From contig NZ_VTTO01000019.1 of assembly GCF_008364825.1 (NCBI RefSeq), forward strand, positions 46,543 to 110,542: 64,000 nt of DNA. The letters run 5' to 3'. The notes beneath the pieces are model-generated. The model ran no database searches. It worked only from the letters and a program-made list of their open reading frames with translations, and had not been told where the DNA came from. Below are positions 42,743-52,500 of the stretch, piece by piece. This stretch comes from Azospirillum sp. B21. GTDB taxonomy: Bacteria; Pseudomonadota; Alphaproteobacteria; Azospirillales; Azospirillaceae. Position 1 is the stretch's first letter. Each line of letters opens with the position of its first letter. A program made the translations under genes and the position numbers.

Positions 42743-43177
42743 ATGAAGGAACTTCGCTGTCTGGTCTTCACCGACCAGGAGGTTGTGCGGGCCGTGCTCG
42801 ACCGCCGGCGCCGGGTGAAGGATCCGCTGCCGGTCGGCACCGTATCCAGGATCGTCTACCACCGCAACGAGGGGCCGGAGCAGGAGGGCATCGAGACCCG
42901 CCTATCCATCACCGACGATGACGGCGCGGTGACCGAACTGGTGCTGGCCGAAGCCGAGGTGACGGCGGCGCTGGTCGGCTATTGCATGGGCCGGCGCATT
43001 CCCCTGCCGGTGGCATCGGACAAGATGCTGCACCTGATCAACGGTGCGCTGACGCTGATGATCACCATGAACTTCAACAAGGCGCCGCGGCTGGTGGTGG
43101 CCGGTGCTGCGGAAGGAGCCGGACCGGGAGCGGGTGCGGCGGACCGGCTGTCGCCGAAGCGGCGGGTCGGCCGGTAA
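42743..43177 (+). CDS. Hypothetical protein, 144 aa
   Basis: An unrecognised protein. ATG at 42743 has a strong TGGAGG site nine bases upstream (MKELRCLVFTDQEVVRAVLD). The first half is mixed alpha/beta with charged residues, the middle has EAEVTAALVGYCMGRRIPLP, and the C-terminal 30 residues are Gly/Ala-rich and basic. No membrane segment is certain, although ALTLMITMNF is hydrophobic. It precedes tsaE by 67 bp in the same direction and may be co-transcribed. No function can be assigned. Confidence 0.7.
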   Translation: MKELRCLVFTDQEVVRAVLDRRRRVKDPLPVGTVSRIVYHRNEGPEQEGIETRLSITDDDGAVTELVLAEAEVTAALVGYCMGRRIPLPVASDKMLHLINGALTLMITMNFNKAPRLVVAGAAEGAGPGAGAADRLSPKRRVGR

Positions 43178-43244
43178 GCCTGCCGCTGACCCACCCTTCT
43201 TTACGGCTTGCGGGCGGGCGGCGGCTTCGCACAGTATCCGCGCC

Positions 43245-43727
43245 ATGTCGGACATCTCCCCCTACACCCTCGCCGTACCGCTGCCGGACGAAGCCGCCAC
43301 CGCGGCACTGGGCCGCCGGCTGGGCGTCCTCCTGCGGCCGGGCGACCTCGTGGCGCTGCGCGGCGATCTCGGCGCCGGCAAGTCGGCGCTGTCGCGGGCA
43401 TTGATCCGCAGCGTCACCCATGAGGACGCCGAGGTGCCGTCGCCCACCTTCACGCTGGTGCAGACCTACGACACCGCAATCGGCCCGGTCTGGCATTTCG
43501 ACCTCTACCGTTTGTCGGGACCGGACGAGGTATACGAGCTGGGCTGGGACGATGCGCGGGCAGAGGCCGTGGCGCTGGTGGAATGGCCGGACCGGCTGGG
43601 TCCGCTGCTGCCGCCCGACCGGGTGGAGGTGACGATGGAGCATGACGGACCCGACGCCCGCCGCGCCACGCTGACCGGCCATGGCGCGCTGGCGGCGCGG
43701 GTGGCCGCCGCCGACTGGACGCTGTGA
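43245..43727 (+). CDS. tsaE: tRNA threonylcarbamoyladenosine biosynthesis ATPase TsaE
   Basis: A 160-residue P-loop ATPase that works with TsaB and TsaD to place t6A at position 37 of ANN-decoding tRNAs. Walker A is GDLGAGKS (40-47), then SPTFTLVQTYD and HFDLYRLSGPDEVYELGWDD, all signature TsaE. ATG at 43245 is preceded by a moderate site. The stop overlaps the amgK start (TGATG), beginning a tightly packed tsaE-amgK-murU unit. Confidence 0.95.
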   Translation: MSDISPYTLAVPLPDEAATAALGRRLGVLLRPGDLVALRGDLGAGKSALSRALIRSVTHEDAEVPSPTFTLVQTYDTAIGPVWHFDLYRLSGPDEVYELGWDDARAEAVALVEWPDRLGPLLPPDRVEVTMEHDGPDARRATLTGHGALAARVAAADWTL

Positions 43728-44755
43728 TGGCTGACCTGTCCTCCACGCGGGAGGCGGAGATCGCCGCCTTCCTGGCCGCCAACGGCTTGGCCGAAGCCGT
43801 GCGGGAACCGCTGGCCGGCGATGCTTCCGCCCGCCGCTATGAGCGCCTCCGCAAGGCCGATGGCGGAACGCTGATCCTAGTGGACACGCCGGCTCCGGCC
43901 GACGACCTCGTGCCCTTCATCGCCATCGGCACCGAGTTGGCCGGCATCGGACTGTCTGTTCCCACCGTGATCGCATCGGATGTGGAACGAGGCTTGGCGA
44001 TACAGGATGATTTCGGAAGCGAAACATTCTCCCGCCTGCTGGCCGACGGTGCCGATCCGCAACCGCTCTACGAAATGGCGACCGACGCGCTGATCGTCCT
44101 CCATCACGGCTTGCCCGAGGGAGCGGCGGGACGTTTGGCCCTGCCTGTCTACGATCCGGCGCTGTTCATCGCACAGACCCGGCTGTTCATCGACGCCTAT
44201 GTGCCGGTGGCGCTGGGGCATCCCCTGAGCGAACAGGATCGTTCCGATTTCGATACGGCTTGGCGGACGGTGCTGGAGCCGGTTTGCGCCGGGGCGCCGT
44301 CGCTTCTGCTGCGCGATTATCATGTCGACAACCTGATGCGGTTGCCGCGGCCGGCAGTAAGGGCGGCCGGGCTGATCGACTTCCAAAGCGCGGGCTGGGG
44401 GCCGCGGGCCTACGACCTCGTCTCGCTGCTGGAGGATGCGCGGCGCGACGTGGCGCCCGATCTGGCGGACGCGATGGTCGTGCGCTACCTCGCCGCGTTC
44501 CCCGACACCGATGCCGCCGCCTTCCGCCGCGCCATGGCGGTTCTGGGGGCGGCGCGCCACACGCGGATCGTCGCCATCTTCGTCCGTCTGGCGCTGAGCC
44601 AGGGCCGGCGGTCCTACCTTGTCCATCTGCCGCGGGTCTGGCGCCTGCTGGAGGCGCAGCTGGCGAAGCCGGAGCTTGGGCCGGTCGCCGCCTGGTTCGA
44701 CCGCCATCTGCCACCCGAGGACCGCGCCGCCTTCGTCGTTCCGGAGACGATCTGA
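43727..44755 (+). CDS. amgK: N-acetylmuramate/N-acetylglucosamine kinase (AmgK family)
   Basis: A 342-residue kinase of the aminoglycoside phosphotransferase fold. The catalytic loop is LRDYHVDNLM (D197, N202) and the metal site is LIDFQSAGWGPRAYDL. AmgK phosphorylates the anomeric carbon of MurNAc and GlcNAc in peptidoglycan recycling, feeding MurU. The name rests on sequence type plus the murU neighbour, one base after its stop. The start may be ATG at 43727 or the preceding GTG at 43724. The AmgK-MurU route bypasses de novo UDP-MurNAc synthesis and gives fosfomycin tolerance in Pseudomonas. Confidence 0.9.
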   Translation: MADLSSTREAEIAAFLAANGLAEAVREPLAGDASARRYERLRKADGGTLILVDTPAPADDLVPFIAIGTELAGIGLSVPTVIASDVERGLAIQDDFGSETFSRLLADGADPQPLYEMATDALIVLHHGLPEGAAGRLALPVYDPALFIAQTRLFIDAYVPVALGHPLSEQDRSDFDTAWRTVLEPVCAGAPSLLLRDYHVDNLMRLPRPAVRAAGLIDFQSAGWGPRAYDLVSLLEDARRDVAPDLADAMVVRYLAAFPDTDAAAFRRAMAVLGAARHTRIVAIFVRLALSQGRRSYLVHLPRVWRLLEAQLAKPELGPVAAWFDRHLPPEDRAAFVVPETI

Positions 44756-44756
44756 G

Positions 44757-45497
44757 ATGACCGTGATCATTCCCGACACCGCTATGGTTCTTGCCGCCGG
44801 CCAGGGCCTACGGATGCGCCCGCTGACCAACCACATGCCGAAGCCCCTGATCCCGGTGCTGGGCAAGCCCATGCTGGACCATGCGCTGGACCGGCTGGCG
44901 GCGGCCGGCGTCGGCCGGGCGGTGGTCAACAACCACTATCTGGGCGCGATGATCGGGGAGCATTTGAAGGACCGGGTGGCTCCGGCCATCACCCTGTCGC
45001 CGGAGGATACGCTGCTGGAGACCGGCGGCGGGGTGAAGAAGGCGCTGCCCCATCTGGGCACGGCGCCGGTCTATACGGTGAATGCGGACATCTTCTGGCT
45101 CGACGGCCCGGTGCCGGCTCTGCGCCGCCTGGCATCCCATTGGAACCCGGCGGAGATGGACGCGCTGCTGCTGCTGATGGCGACGACCAAGGCGGTCGGC
45201 TATGACTGGCTCGGCGACTATCACATGGACCCGCTGGGCCGCCTGACCCGCCGGGCCGAGCGCGAACTGGCGCCCTTCGTCTATGCCGGGGTGCAGATCG
45301 TGAAGCCGGAGCTGTTCGCGGCCGAAACGCCGGACGGCGCCTTCTCCACCAACCTGATCTGGGACCGCGCGCAGGAGGCGGGGCGGCTGTTCGGCCTTGC
45401 CCATGACGGGCTGTGGTTCCACATCGGCACGCCCGCCGGGCTGAAAGAGGCCGAGGACCTGCTGGCCATCGGCGGCGTGCGGGCGGTGGCGCATTGA
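44757..45497 (+). CDS. murU: N-acetylmuramate alpha-1-phosphate uridylyltransferase (MurU)
   Basis: A 246-residue nucleotidyltransferase. LAAGQGLRMRPLT (12-24) is the nucleotide-binding signature, followed by PKPLIPVLGKPMLDH and the metal-binding VNADIFWLDG. It makes UDP-MurNAc from MurNAc-1-phosphate in cell-wall recycling. The upstream kinase gene supports the assignment over a generic sugar-1-phosphate uridylyltransferase. It ends 50 bp before a family A repeat. Confidence 0.92.
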   Translation: MTVIIPDTAMVLAAGQGLRMRPLTNHMPKPLIPVLGKPMLDHALDRLAAAGVGRAVVNNHYLGAMIGEHLKDRVAPAITLSPEDTLLETGGGVKKALPHLGTAPVYTVNADIFWLDGPVPALRRLASHWNPAEMDALLLLMATTKAVGYDWLGDYHMDPLGRLTRRAERELAPFVYAGVQIVKPELFAAETPDGAFSTNLIWDRAQEAGRLFGLAHDGLWFHIGTPAGLKEAEDLLAIGGVRAVAH

Positions 45498-45546
45498 GGG
45501 CGGTATTGGGGTATCATCCATTCTGTCGAATGAGTTGCTGCTGAGT

Positions 45547-45650
45547 GCCCCCTCCCCAGCCCTCCCCCGCTAACGCGGGAGAGGGTGCCTTCCGCGAAGC
45601 GGCGGCAGTCCCCTCCACCGCCAACGGCGGGGGAGGGTTAGGGAGGGGGC
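45547..45650. repeat. GC-rich intergenic inverted repeat, family A copy 3
   Basis: GCCCCCTCCCCAGCCCTCCC at one end and GGGAGGGTTAGGGAGGGGGC at the other. It shares the CGGCGGCAGTCCCCTCCACC core with copy 1. Between murU and addB. Confidence 0.8.
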
Positions 45651-45690
45651 AACCGGCGACTGCACCATCAAGCATCAGTCCGGACACTCC

Positions 45691-48651
45691 ATGACCCACC
45701 CCAAAGTCTACAGCATCCCCGCGGGCGCGCCTTTCGTCGACATGCTGGCGGCCGGGATCATGGAGCGGGTCGGCGGCGATCCGATGGCGCTGGCCGGGGT
45801 CACGGTGCTGCTGCCGACGCGGCGTGCCTGCCGGGCGCTGCAGGCGGCCTTCCTGCGCCGCTCGGGCGGACAGCCGACCCTGCTGCCGCGGATGGCGCCG
45901 CTGGGCGAACTCGACGCCGGCGACCTCAGCCTGACTGAGGAGGAGCTGCCCGACGTTCCGCTCGACCTGCCGGAAGCGATCTCGCCGCTCAACCGGCAGA
46001 TGACGCTTGCGCGGCTGATCCTGGCAAGCCCGCTGCCGGCAACCACGGCGCAGGCGGTGCGTCTCGGAGCAGATTTGGGACGGCTAATTGATGCGGTATG
46101 GACAGAACGTATCGATTTCGAGCGGCTCCATAACCTTGTTCCCGATGATTACGCAGAACACTGGCAGAAGACCTTAGATTTTCTCAACATCATCATTACC
46201 AATTGGCCCGCCATCCTCGAGTCGACCGGAGAAGCCGACCCGGCCAAGCGCCGCAATCTGACGCTGGAGACCCAGGCCGCTCTCTGGCAGGCGGCCCCAC
46301 CGCCGGGCATGGTGATCGCCGCCGGCTCCACCGGCTCCATCGTAGCCGCGTCCGACCTGCTATCGGTCATCGCCCGGCTGCCTCACGGGGCGGTGGTGCT
46401 GCCTGGCCTCGACACCGGGGCCGAGGAAGAGATTTGGCAGGCGATTGAGCAGGATGAATCTCACCCGCAGCACGGGCTGTCGCAACTGATCCGCCATCTC
46501 GGCGTGGAACGGCAAGAGGTGCGGCCCTGGACCGACGCACCGGAGCCGCTCGGTGCCCGCGCCCGGCTGATCGCTGAGGCGATGCGACCGGCGGCGACCA
46601 CCGAGGGCTGGCGCGAGTTGTCGGGTGTGGACGCCTCGGCGCTGGATGGGCTGACCCGCATCGACGCCGCCACCTCGGAGGAAGAGGCGCAGGTCATCGC
46701 GCTGCTGATGCGCCATGTGCTGGAGACTCCGAGCAAGAGGGCGGCGTTGGTCACCCCCGACCGCAACCTTGGACGCCGGGTCGCCATGGCGCTGGCACGC
46801 TGGGGAATCCTGGTGAACGACTCGGGCGGCCAGCCACTCGCCCACACCGCGGTCGGCACCTATCTGCGCCTGACGGCGGAGCTGGTGGCCAGCCGCGTCC
46901 ATCCGCTGGCCCTATTGGCACTGGCCAAGCACCCGATGGCGGCCGGCGGCCGCGACTCGGCGGATTTCCGCGCCGCCGCCCGCGCGCTGGAGCGTGTGGT
47001 GCTGCGCGGCCCCCGCCCGGCCGAGGGGTTTGACGGCGTGCTGGCGGCGCTGGAACAGGCCGACCGCTTCGACCATGAGGAGCAGCAGGAGTTCCTGCGC
47101 ACATGGCTGGTCGACATCGGCCAGCGCGCCGCCCCCTTTCTGGAGGCGCTGACAACCGAGACGCCGCTGGCCGACCTCGTGCGCGCCCATGTCGCCTTCT
47201 GCGAATCGCTGGCCGCCGACGACGCGCTGACCGGTGCGGAGCGGCTGTGGCGCCAGGACGACGGCGAGGAGGCCGCACGCTTCGTCCACGATCTGCTCGA
47301 CGCGGCGGAGGGCTTCCCGGCGATCCCGGCCAAGGATTACCCGGCGCTGCTCGACGCGCTGATGAGCGCGCGAGCGGTGCGTCCCCGCTATGGCCTGCAC
47401 CCGCGGCTGTCTATTCTGGGTCCGATGGAGGCGCGTCTCCAGCATCCCGACCTGACCATTCTGGGTGGGCTGAACGAGGGGACATGGCCGCCGGCGGCAT
47501 CTGCCGATCCCTGGATGTCGCGGCCGATGCGGCGCGATTTCGGCCTGCCCAGCCCGGAACGGCTGGTCGGCATGTCGGCCCACGACTTCGCCCATGCCTG
47601 CGGCGCGCCGGAGGTGGTGCTGACCCGCGCCGCGCGGGTGGAGGGCACGCCGACCGTGCCGTCGCGCTGGCTCTTGCGGCTGGAAACCGTGCTGAAGGCG
47701 CTGGATCTGGACGGCGTGATCGAAGAGCGCGGGGCCTGCTGGCTCGGCTGGGCCCGCGGGCTGGACGAGCCGGACCGGGTGCAGCCGGTGGCCGCACCGG
47801 AACCGCGTCCGCCTCTGACTGCCCGGCCGCGCAAGCTGTCGGTGACGGAGATCGAGACTTGGATGCGCGACCCCTACGCCATCTATGCCCGCCACGCCCT
47901 GCGGCTGCGGGCGCTCGACCCCATCGCCGCCGATCCCGGCGCGTCAGACCGCGGCCAGATCATCCACGACACGCTGGACGCCTTCGTCCGCGAGTATCCC
48001 GGCCCGCTGCCGCATAATGCGCTCGACCGGCTGATCGCGCTGGGGCGCGAACGCTTCGGCCCGCTGCTGCGCAGCCATCCAGATGTCTGGGCCTTCTGGT
48101 GGCCGCGCTTCGAGCGTGTGGCCGGCTGGTTCGTCGATCTGGAACGCGAGCGCCGCCCCCGCATCCGCCCGCTGGCGACCGAGGTGCCGGGCCGGCTGGA
48201 GCTGTCCGGTCCCGGCGGCCCCTTCACCCTGACCGCCAAGGCCGACCGCATCGACCGCGGCCCCGACGGGCTGGTGGTGATCGACTACAAGACCGGCACC
48301 CCGCCGAGCACGCGTGAGATCGAACTGGGCTTCGCCCCGCAGCTGCCGCTGGAGGCCGCCATCGCCGCGGCCGGCGGCTTCAGCGGAGTCGACAAGGGCG
48401 CGGTGGCCGAACTGACCTTCTGGCGCCTGTCCGGCGGCGACCCGGCCGGCGAGGAAAAGCCGGTGAAGGGCGACCCGGCGGTGTTGGGGGAAGAAGCGCG
48501 GGCCGGACTGGAAGCGCTGATCGCGCAGTTCGACGACCCGAACACCCCCTACCGCTCCCGCCCGCGCCCGGCGATGGCGCCGCGCTACACCGACTATGCG
48601 CATTTGGCCCGTGTCCAGGAATGGTCGTCGGGCGGCGGGGAGGGAGAGTGA
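45691..48651 (+). CDS. addB: Double-strand-break repair protein AddB
   Basis: A 986-residue subunit of the AddAB helicase-nuclease, which resects double-strand ends for RecA loading. The inactive helicase-like N-terminus has VTVLLPTRRACRALQAAF. LTILGGLNEGTWPP is the conserved central block. The C-terminal PD-(D/E)XK nuclease domain has GQIIHDTLDAF, AKADRIDR and VVIDYKTG. A patch of about 130 bp near 46070-46205 is noticeably AT-richer in codon use than the rest, though the frame is intact. The partner addA follows after a BrnT/BrnA pair rather than directly. Confidence 0.95.
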   Translation: MTHPKVYSIPAGAPFVDMLAAGIMERVGGDPMALAGVTVLLPTRRACRALQAAFLRRSGGQPTLLPRMAPLGELDAGDLSLTEEELPDVPLDLPEAISPLNRQMTLARLILASPLPATTAQAVRLGADLGRLIDAVWTERIDFERLHNLVPDDYAEHWQKTLDFLNIIITNWPAILESTGEADPAKRRNLTLETQAALWQAAPPPGMVIAAGSTGSIVAASDLLSVIARLPHGAVVLPGLDTGAEEEIWQAIEQDESHPQHGLSQLIRHLGVERQEVRPWTDAPEPLGARARLIAEAMRPAATTEGWRELSGVDASALDGLTRIDAATSEEEAQVIALLMRHVLETPSKRAALVTPDRNLGRRVAMALARWGILVNDSGGQPLAHTAVGTYLRLTAELVASRVHPLALLALAKHPMAAGGRDSADFRAAARALERVVLRGPRPAEGFDGVLAALEQADRFDHEEQQEFLRTWLVDIGQRAAPFLEALTTETPLADLVRAHVAFCESLAADDALTGAERLWRQDDGEEAARFVHDLLDAAEGFPAIPAKDYPALLDALMSARAVRPRYGLHPRLSILGPMEARLQHPDLTILGGLNEGTWPPAASADPWMSRPMRRDFGLPSPERLVGMSAHDFAHACGAPEVVLTRAARVEGTPTVPSRWLLRLETVLKALDLDGVIEERGACWLGWARGLDEPDRVQPVAAPEPRPPLTARPRKLSVTEIETWMRDPYAIYARHALRLRALDPIAADPGASDRGQIIHDTLDAFVREYPGPLPHNALDRLIALGRERFGPLLRSHPDVWAFWWPRFERVAGWFVDLERERRPRIRPLATEVPGRLELSGPGGPFTLTAKADRIDRGPDGLVVIDYKTGTPPSTREIELGFAPQLPLEAAIAAAGGFSGVDKGAVAELTFWRLSGGDPAGEEKPVKGDPAVLGEEARAGLEALIAQFDDPNTPYRSRPRPAMAPRYTDYAHLARVQEWSSGGGEGE

Positions 48652-48817
48652 TCCTTATCAAAATCAACCGGAAGGTTAATTGCCGCCTTATTGCCATACG
48701 TCTGTGTGAGCGTTCAATTTCCAGCAGCTCATTGGCCGGATGGATTGGGGAAGACAGGCAAGGCATCTCAGGACCGGATGTAGCGGCATCGTAAACGTCG
48801 CCATAGCCCAATTTCCT

Positions 48818-48861
48818 GTACCCCCATAAATTCTCTTGCTGCCGGAATTTTTCGGGGGTAC
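48818..48861. promoter_or_regulatory. Inverted repeat at the brnT start; candidate BrnA operator
   Basis: GTACCCCCATAAATTC (48818-48833) and GAATTTTTCGGGGGTAC (48845-48861) are inverted copies with one extra base. They cover the likely brnT translation start. BrnA-type antitoxins repress their own operon, so this is the likely operator, by inference. Confidence 0.5.
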
Positions 48862-49165
48862 GATAATTCACCTAAAGATCACATTCGATCCCGCCAAGCG
48901 TGACCGGACCCTGAGCGAACGAGGACTCGACTTCGCCGACGCGGCCGAGGTGTTTGCCGGCCGGACGATCGACATTCCCGATGAGCGGTTCGACTATGGC
49001 GAGGCTCGCATCCTCTCCATCGGACACCTGAGAGGGCGGATGGTGATCGTGGTCTGGACGCCGGCGGGAGACGCACGCCGCATCATTTCGATGAGGAAGG
49101 CCAATGACCGGGAGCAAACGCGCTTTGGGCAGCGACTCTCTGAAGAGCGACTTGGCAAAGGTTGA
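48836..49165 (+). CDS. brnT: BrnT-family ribonuclease toxin
   Basis: A toxin of about 95-110 residues. KITFDPAKRDRTLSERGLDF, FADAAEVFAG and DYGEARILSIGHLRGRMVIV and the end RIISMRKANDRE are textbook BrnT, a RelE-fold RNase that blocks translation. The start is unclear. The frame runs from TTG at 48836, but the Shine-Dalgarno-like GGGGG (48854-48858) fits an ATA or ATT codon at 48863-48868 just before HLKITFDP. Non-standard initiation would keep expression low. The gene overlaps brnA by 62 bp, as usual for this module. Confidence 0.88.
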   Translation: MLPEFFGGTIIHLKITFDPAKRDRTLSERGLDFADAAEVFAGRTIDIPDERFDYGEARILSIGHLRGRMVIVVWTPAGDARRIISMRKANDREQTRFGQRLSEERLGKG

Positions 49166-49412
49166 CGAGCATGTCATCCAGCCCGAGGAATACGACGAGA
49201 TCCCGGAGATCACAGCGGAGATGTTCGCACGCGGCACGGTGATGGAGGGCGGCAAGCCGGCCCGCCGTGGTCGCCCCCCGGTCGAAGCGCCCAAGGAAGC
49301 GATCAAGCTTCGGCTGGATGCCGACGTGCTGAAGCATTTCCGGGAAACCGGGCCGGGATGGCAAACGCGCATCAACGCCGCGCTGCGGCAGGCCGCCGGC
49401 CTGTCGAAGTGA
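49104..49412 (+). CDS. brnA: BrnA-family antitoxin
   Basis: A 102-residue antitoxin. The N-terminal half (EEYDEIPEITAEMFARGTVM) is the toxin-binding part and the C-terminal EAIKLRLDADVLKHFRETG with WQTRINAALRQAAGL is the ribbon-helix-helix DNA-binding part. It neutralises BrnT and normally represses the brnTA promoter. It starts inside brnT, out of frame. addA begins 97 bp further on with no obvious terminator between, so addA may be read from the brnTA promoter. Confidence 0.92.
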   Translation: MTGSKRALGSDSLKSDLAKVDEHVIQPEEYDEIPEITAEMFARGTVMEGGKPARRGRPPVEAPKEAIKLRLDADVLKHFRETGPGWQTRINAALRQAAGLSK

Positions 49413-49509
49413 CGGTTGATCCGACCCGGTCACCTGATCTTTCGCCCTTGCCCCGCCCCCGGCATCTGGATCAGCATCCGGCCCTGACCCGGCACCGGAA
49501 GCTCTACGC

Positions 49510-52500
49510 ATGACCATGACCGACCTGCCCCCCCGCAGCCTGCCGCTCGATCCCAACGTGGCGCAGCGGCGGGCCTCCGATCCGACCGCGTCGGTGTGGG
49601 TCGGGGCGTCTGCCGGGTCGGGCAAGACCAAGGTGCTGACCGACCGGGTGCTGCGGCTGATGCTGTCGGGCACGCCGCCGGCGCGGATCCTGTGCCTGAC
49701 CTTCACCAAGGCCGCCGCGGCGGAGATGGCGATCCGCATCAACCGGACGCTCGGCCTGTGGGCCACCCTGCCCGACGAGGCGCTGGAGGATCGGCTGGCC
49801 GACCTCTGCGGCGAGCGGCCGTCGATGGAGGCGCGGCTGAACGCCCGGCGCCTGTTCGCCCAGGTGGTCGACTGCCCCGGCGGCATGAAAATCCAAACCA
49901 TCCACGCCTTCTGCCAATCGCTGCTGCGCCGCTTCCCGCTGGAAGCCGAGCTGGCGCCGCATTTCGACGTGATGGACGAGCGCACCGCCGACGGGCTGCT
50001 GACCGAGGCGCGCGACGCCGTGCTGCATGCCGGCCGGACCGAACCGGACAGCCCGCTTGGCCGCGCCATGGGCCGGCTGACCGGCGACCTGAATCCCGAG
50101 GATTTCGCCGAGCTGCTGGCGGAGCTGGCCAGCCAGCGCGGACAGGTGGAAAGGCTGCTGAAAGACTTCGGCGGGCTGGACGGGCTGATCGACGCCATCC
50201 ACGATACCCTCCAGGTGCCGCCCGGCGTGACCGAGGAATCGATCCTGACCCACGCCTGCCACGATGACCAATGCGACCCGCCGGCCCTGCGCGAGGCCTG
50301 CCGGGCGCTGTCGGGCGGCAGCGCCGGCGACCAGGAGCGCGGCATCGCCATCCAGCACTGGCTGGACGCCGCCGACCGCCGGGTGCGCGCCTTCGAGGCC
50401 TACAAGCGCCTGTTCCTGACCGCCGAGGGCAGTCCGCGCAAGACGCTGATCACCAAGAAGCCGGCCACCGCCTACCCGCAGGCTCTGCTGTCCCTGCAGA
50501 AGGAGGCGGAGCGGCTGGTGGAGATAGCGGAGCGGGTGAAGGCCGCCGGGGTCGCCGCATCGACCACCGCGCTGCTGACCCTGGCGCAGGCGATGCTGGA
50601 CGCCTACCGCGACCGCAAGGCGGCCCGCGCCCTGCTGGATTACGACGACCTGATCCTGGCGGCCAACCGGCTGCTCAGCGGCAAGGACGGCACGCCGCGG
50701 GTGCCCTGGGTGCTGTACAAGCTGGACGGCGGCCTGGACCATATCCTGATCGACGAGGCGCAGGACACCAACCCCGACCAGTGGGCCATCGTCGCGTCGC
50801 TGGCCGGCGAGTTCTTCGCCGAGCTGGAAGCCGCCGCCCCGGACGGCAAGATCCGCACCGTCTTCGCGGTGGGCGACGAGAAGCAGTCGATCTTCAGCTT
50901 CCAGCGCGCCGATCCTGCTGAATTCGCCCGCATGCGCCGCCATTTCCAGGACAAGGCGGAGTCGGCCGAGCGGCTGTGGGCGGGGGTGGACCTCGACATC
51001 TCCTTCCGCTCGACCGCTGCGGTGCTGGAGACGGTGGATGCCGTCTTCGCGCTGGACCGTGCCCGCGACGGCGTGGCGTCCGAGGCCAGCCCGGTGATCC
51101 GCCACCGCGCCTTCCGCCGCGGGCAGGCCGGACTGGTCGAGCTTTGGCCGCCGGTGAAGCCGGTGGAGGCGACGGAGACGCCGGCCTGGGCACCGCCGGT
51201 GGCGCGCGAGTCCGCCGACTCCCCCTCGGCCCGCCTCGCCTCGGTCATTGCGGCGACGGTGCATGGCTGGATCGACAGCGGCGAAAGGCTGGAGGCCAAG
51301 GGACGGCCGGTGCAGCCCGGCGACGTGATGGTTCTGGTCCGCCGCCGCACCGCCTTCGTCACCGAACTGGTGCGGGCGCTGAAGGACCGCGGCGTGCCGG
51401 TGGCCGGCGTCGACCGCATGGTGCTGACCGAACAGCTTGCCGTCATGGATCTGGTGGCGCTGTCCGACTTCCTGCTGCTGCCCGACGATGACCTGACGCT
51501 CGCCACCGTGCTCAAGGGGCCGCTGATTGGGCTGACCGAGGAGGAGCTGTTCCGCGTCGCCCATGGCCGGCGCGGCACGCTGTGGCGCTCCCTGGTGGCG
51601 CTGGCGGAGACCGAGCCGGATTTCCGCCCGGCCCGGCGCTATCTGGGCGACCTGCTGGCGCGCACCGACTTCTCGGCCCCCTATGAGCTGTTCGCCGGGC
51701 TGCTCAACCGGCCCTGCCCGGCCGACGGGCGATCGGGACGGCGGGCGATCCTGAAGCGGCTCGGCCCCGATGCCCAGGACCCGCTGGAGGAGTTCCTGGC
51801 CGTCTGTCTCGCCTTCGAGAAGACGGAACCGCCGTCGCTGCAGAATTTCCTCGCCTGGCTGGCGGCAAGCGACGCGGAGATCAAGCGCGAGCTGGAACAG
51901 GGCGGCGGCACCGTGCGGATCATGACCGTCCACGGCTCCAAGGGGTTGCAGGCGCCGATCGTCTTCCTGCCCGACACGCTGGGCAGCCCGACCCAGAGCC
52001 CGCCGATCCTGTGGCCGGACGAGGATTGCCCCGTGCCGCTGTTCGCCGCCCGCCGGTCGCAGGAGGACGCGCTGTGCGCCGAGGCGCGGGCGCGGGCCAA
52101 CCGGCGGCGCGACCAGGAATACCGCCGGCTGCTCTATGTCGCGCTGACGCGGGCCGAGGACCGGCTCTACATCTGCGGCCACCAGGGCAAGCGCGAGCCG
52201 TCCGACGAGTGCTGGTACCGGCTGGTCGAGGAGGCGATGCGCGAGAACGGCGTGCCGCATGACTTCAACTTCACCGGCCTGTGCCCCGATGGCTGGGCCG
52301 GCGAGGGCTGGCGGCTGGTCGGCGCCCAGACCGCAGCGGTGCCGCGCCATGTCGAAACGGAAGAGAGTGCGTCCGCCGAGCCGCCGCCGCCCTGGATCGC
52401 CGAGCCGGCCCCGGGCGAGCCGGAGCCGTCGCGCCCGCTAACCCCGTCGCGGCCGGATGGCGAGGAACCGGCAGTGCGCTCCCCGCTCGGCAACGATGAC

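Noticed and set aside
48380..48871. Minus-strand gene upstream of brnT
   Set aside because: Most of it is antisense to the addB 3' end, and the remaining part has no ribosome-binding site or family match.
49504..52350. A minus-strand open frame of about 950 codons opposite addA
   Set aside because: addA has intact helicase and nuclease motifs on the plus strand; the opposite frame reads as His/Gln/Gly/Arg-rich noise.
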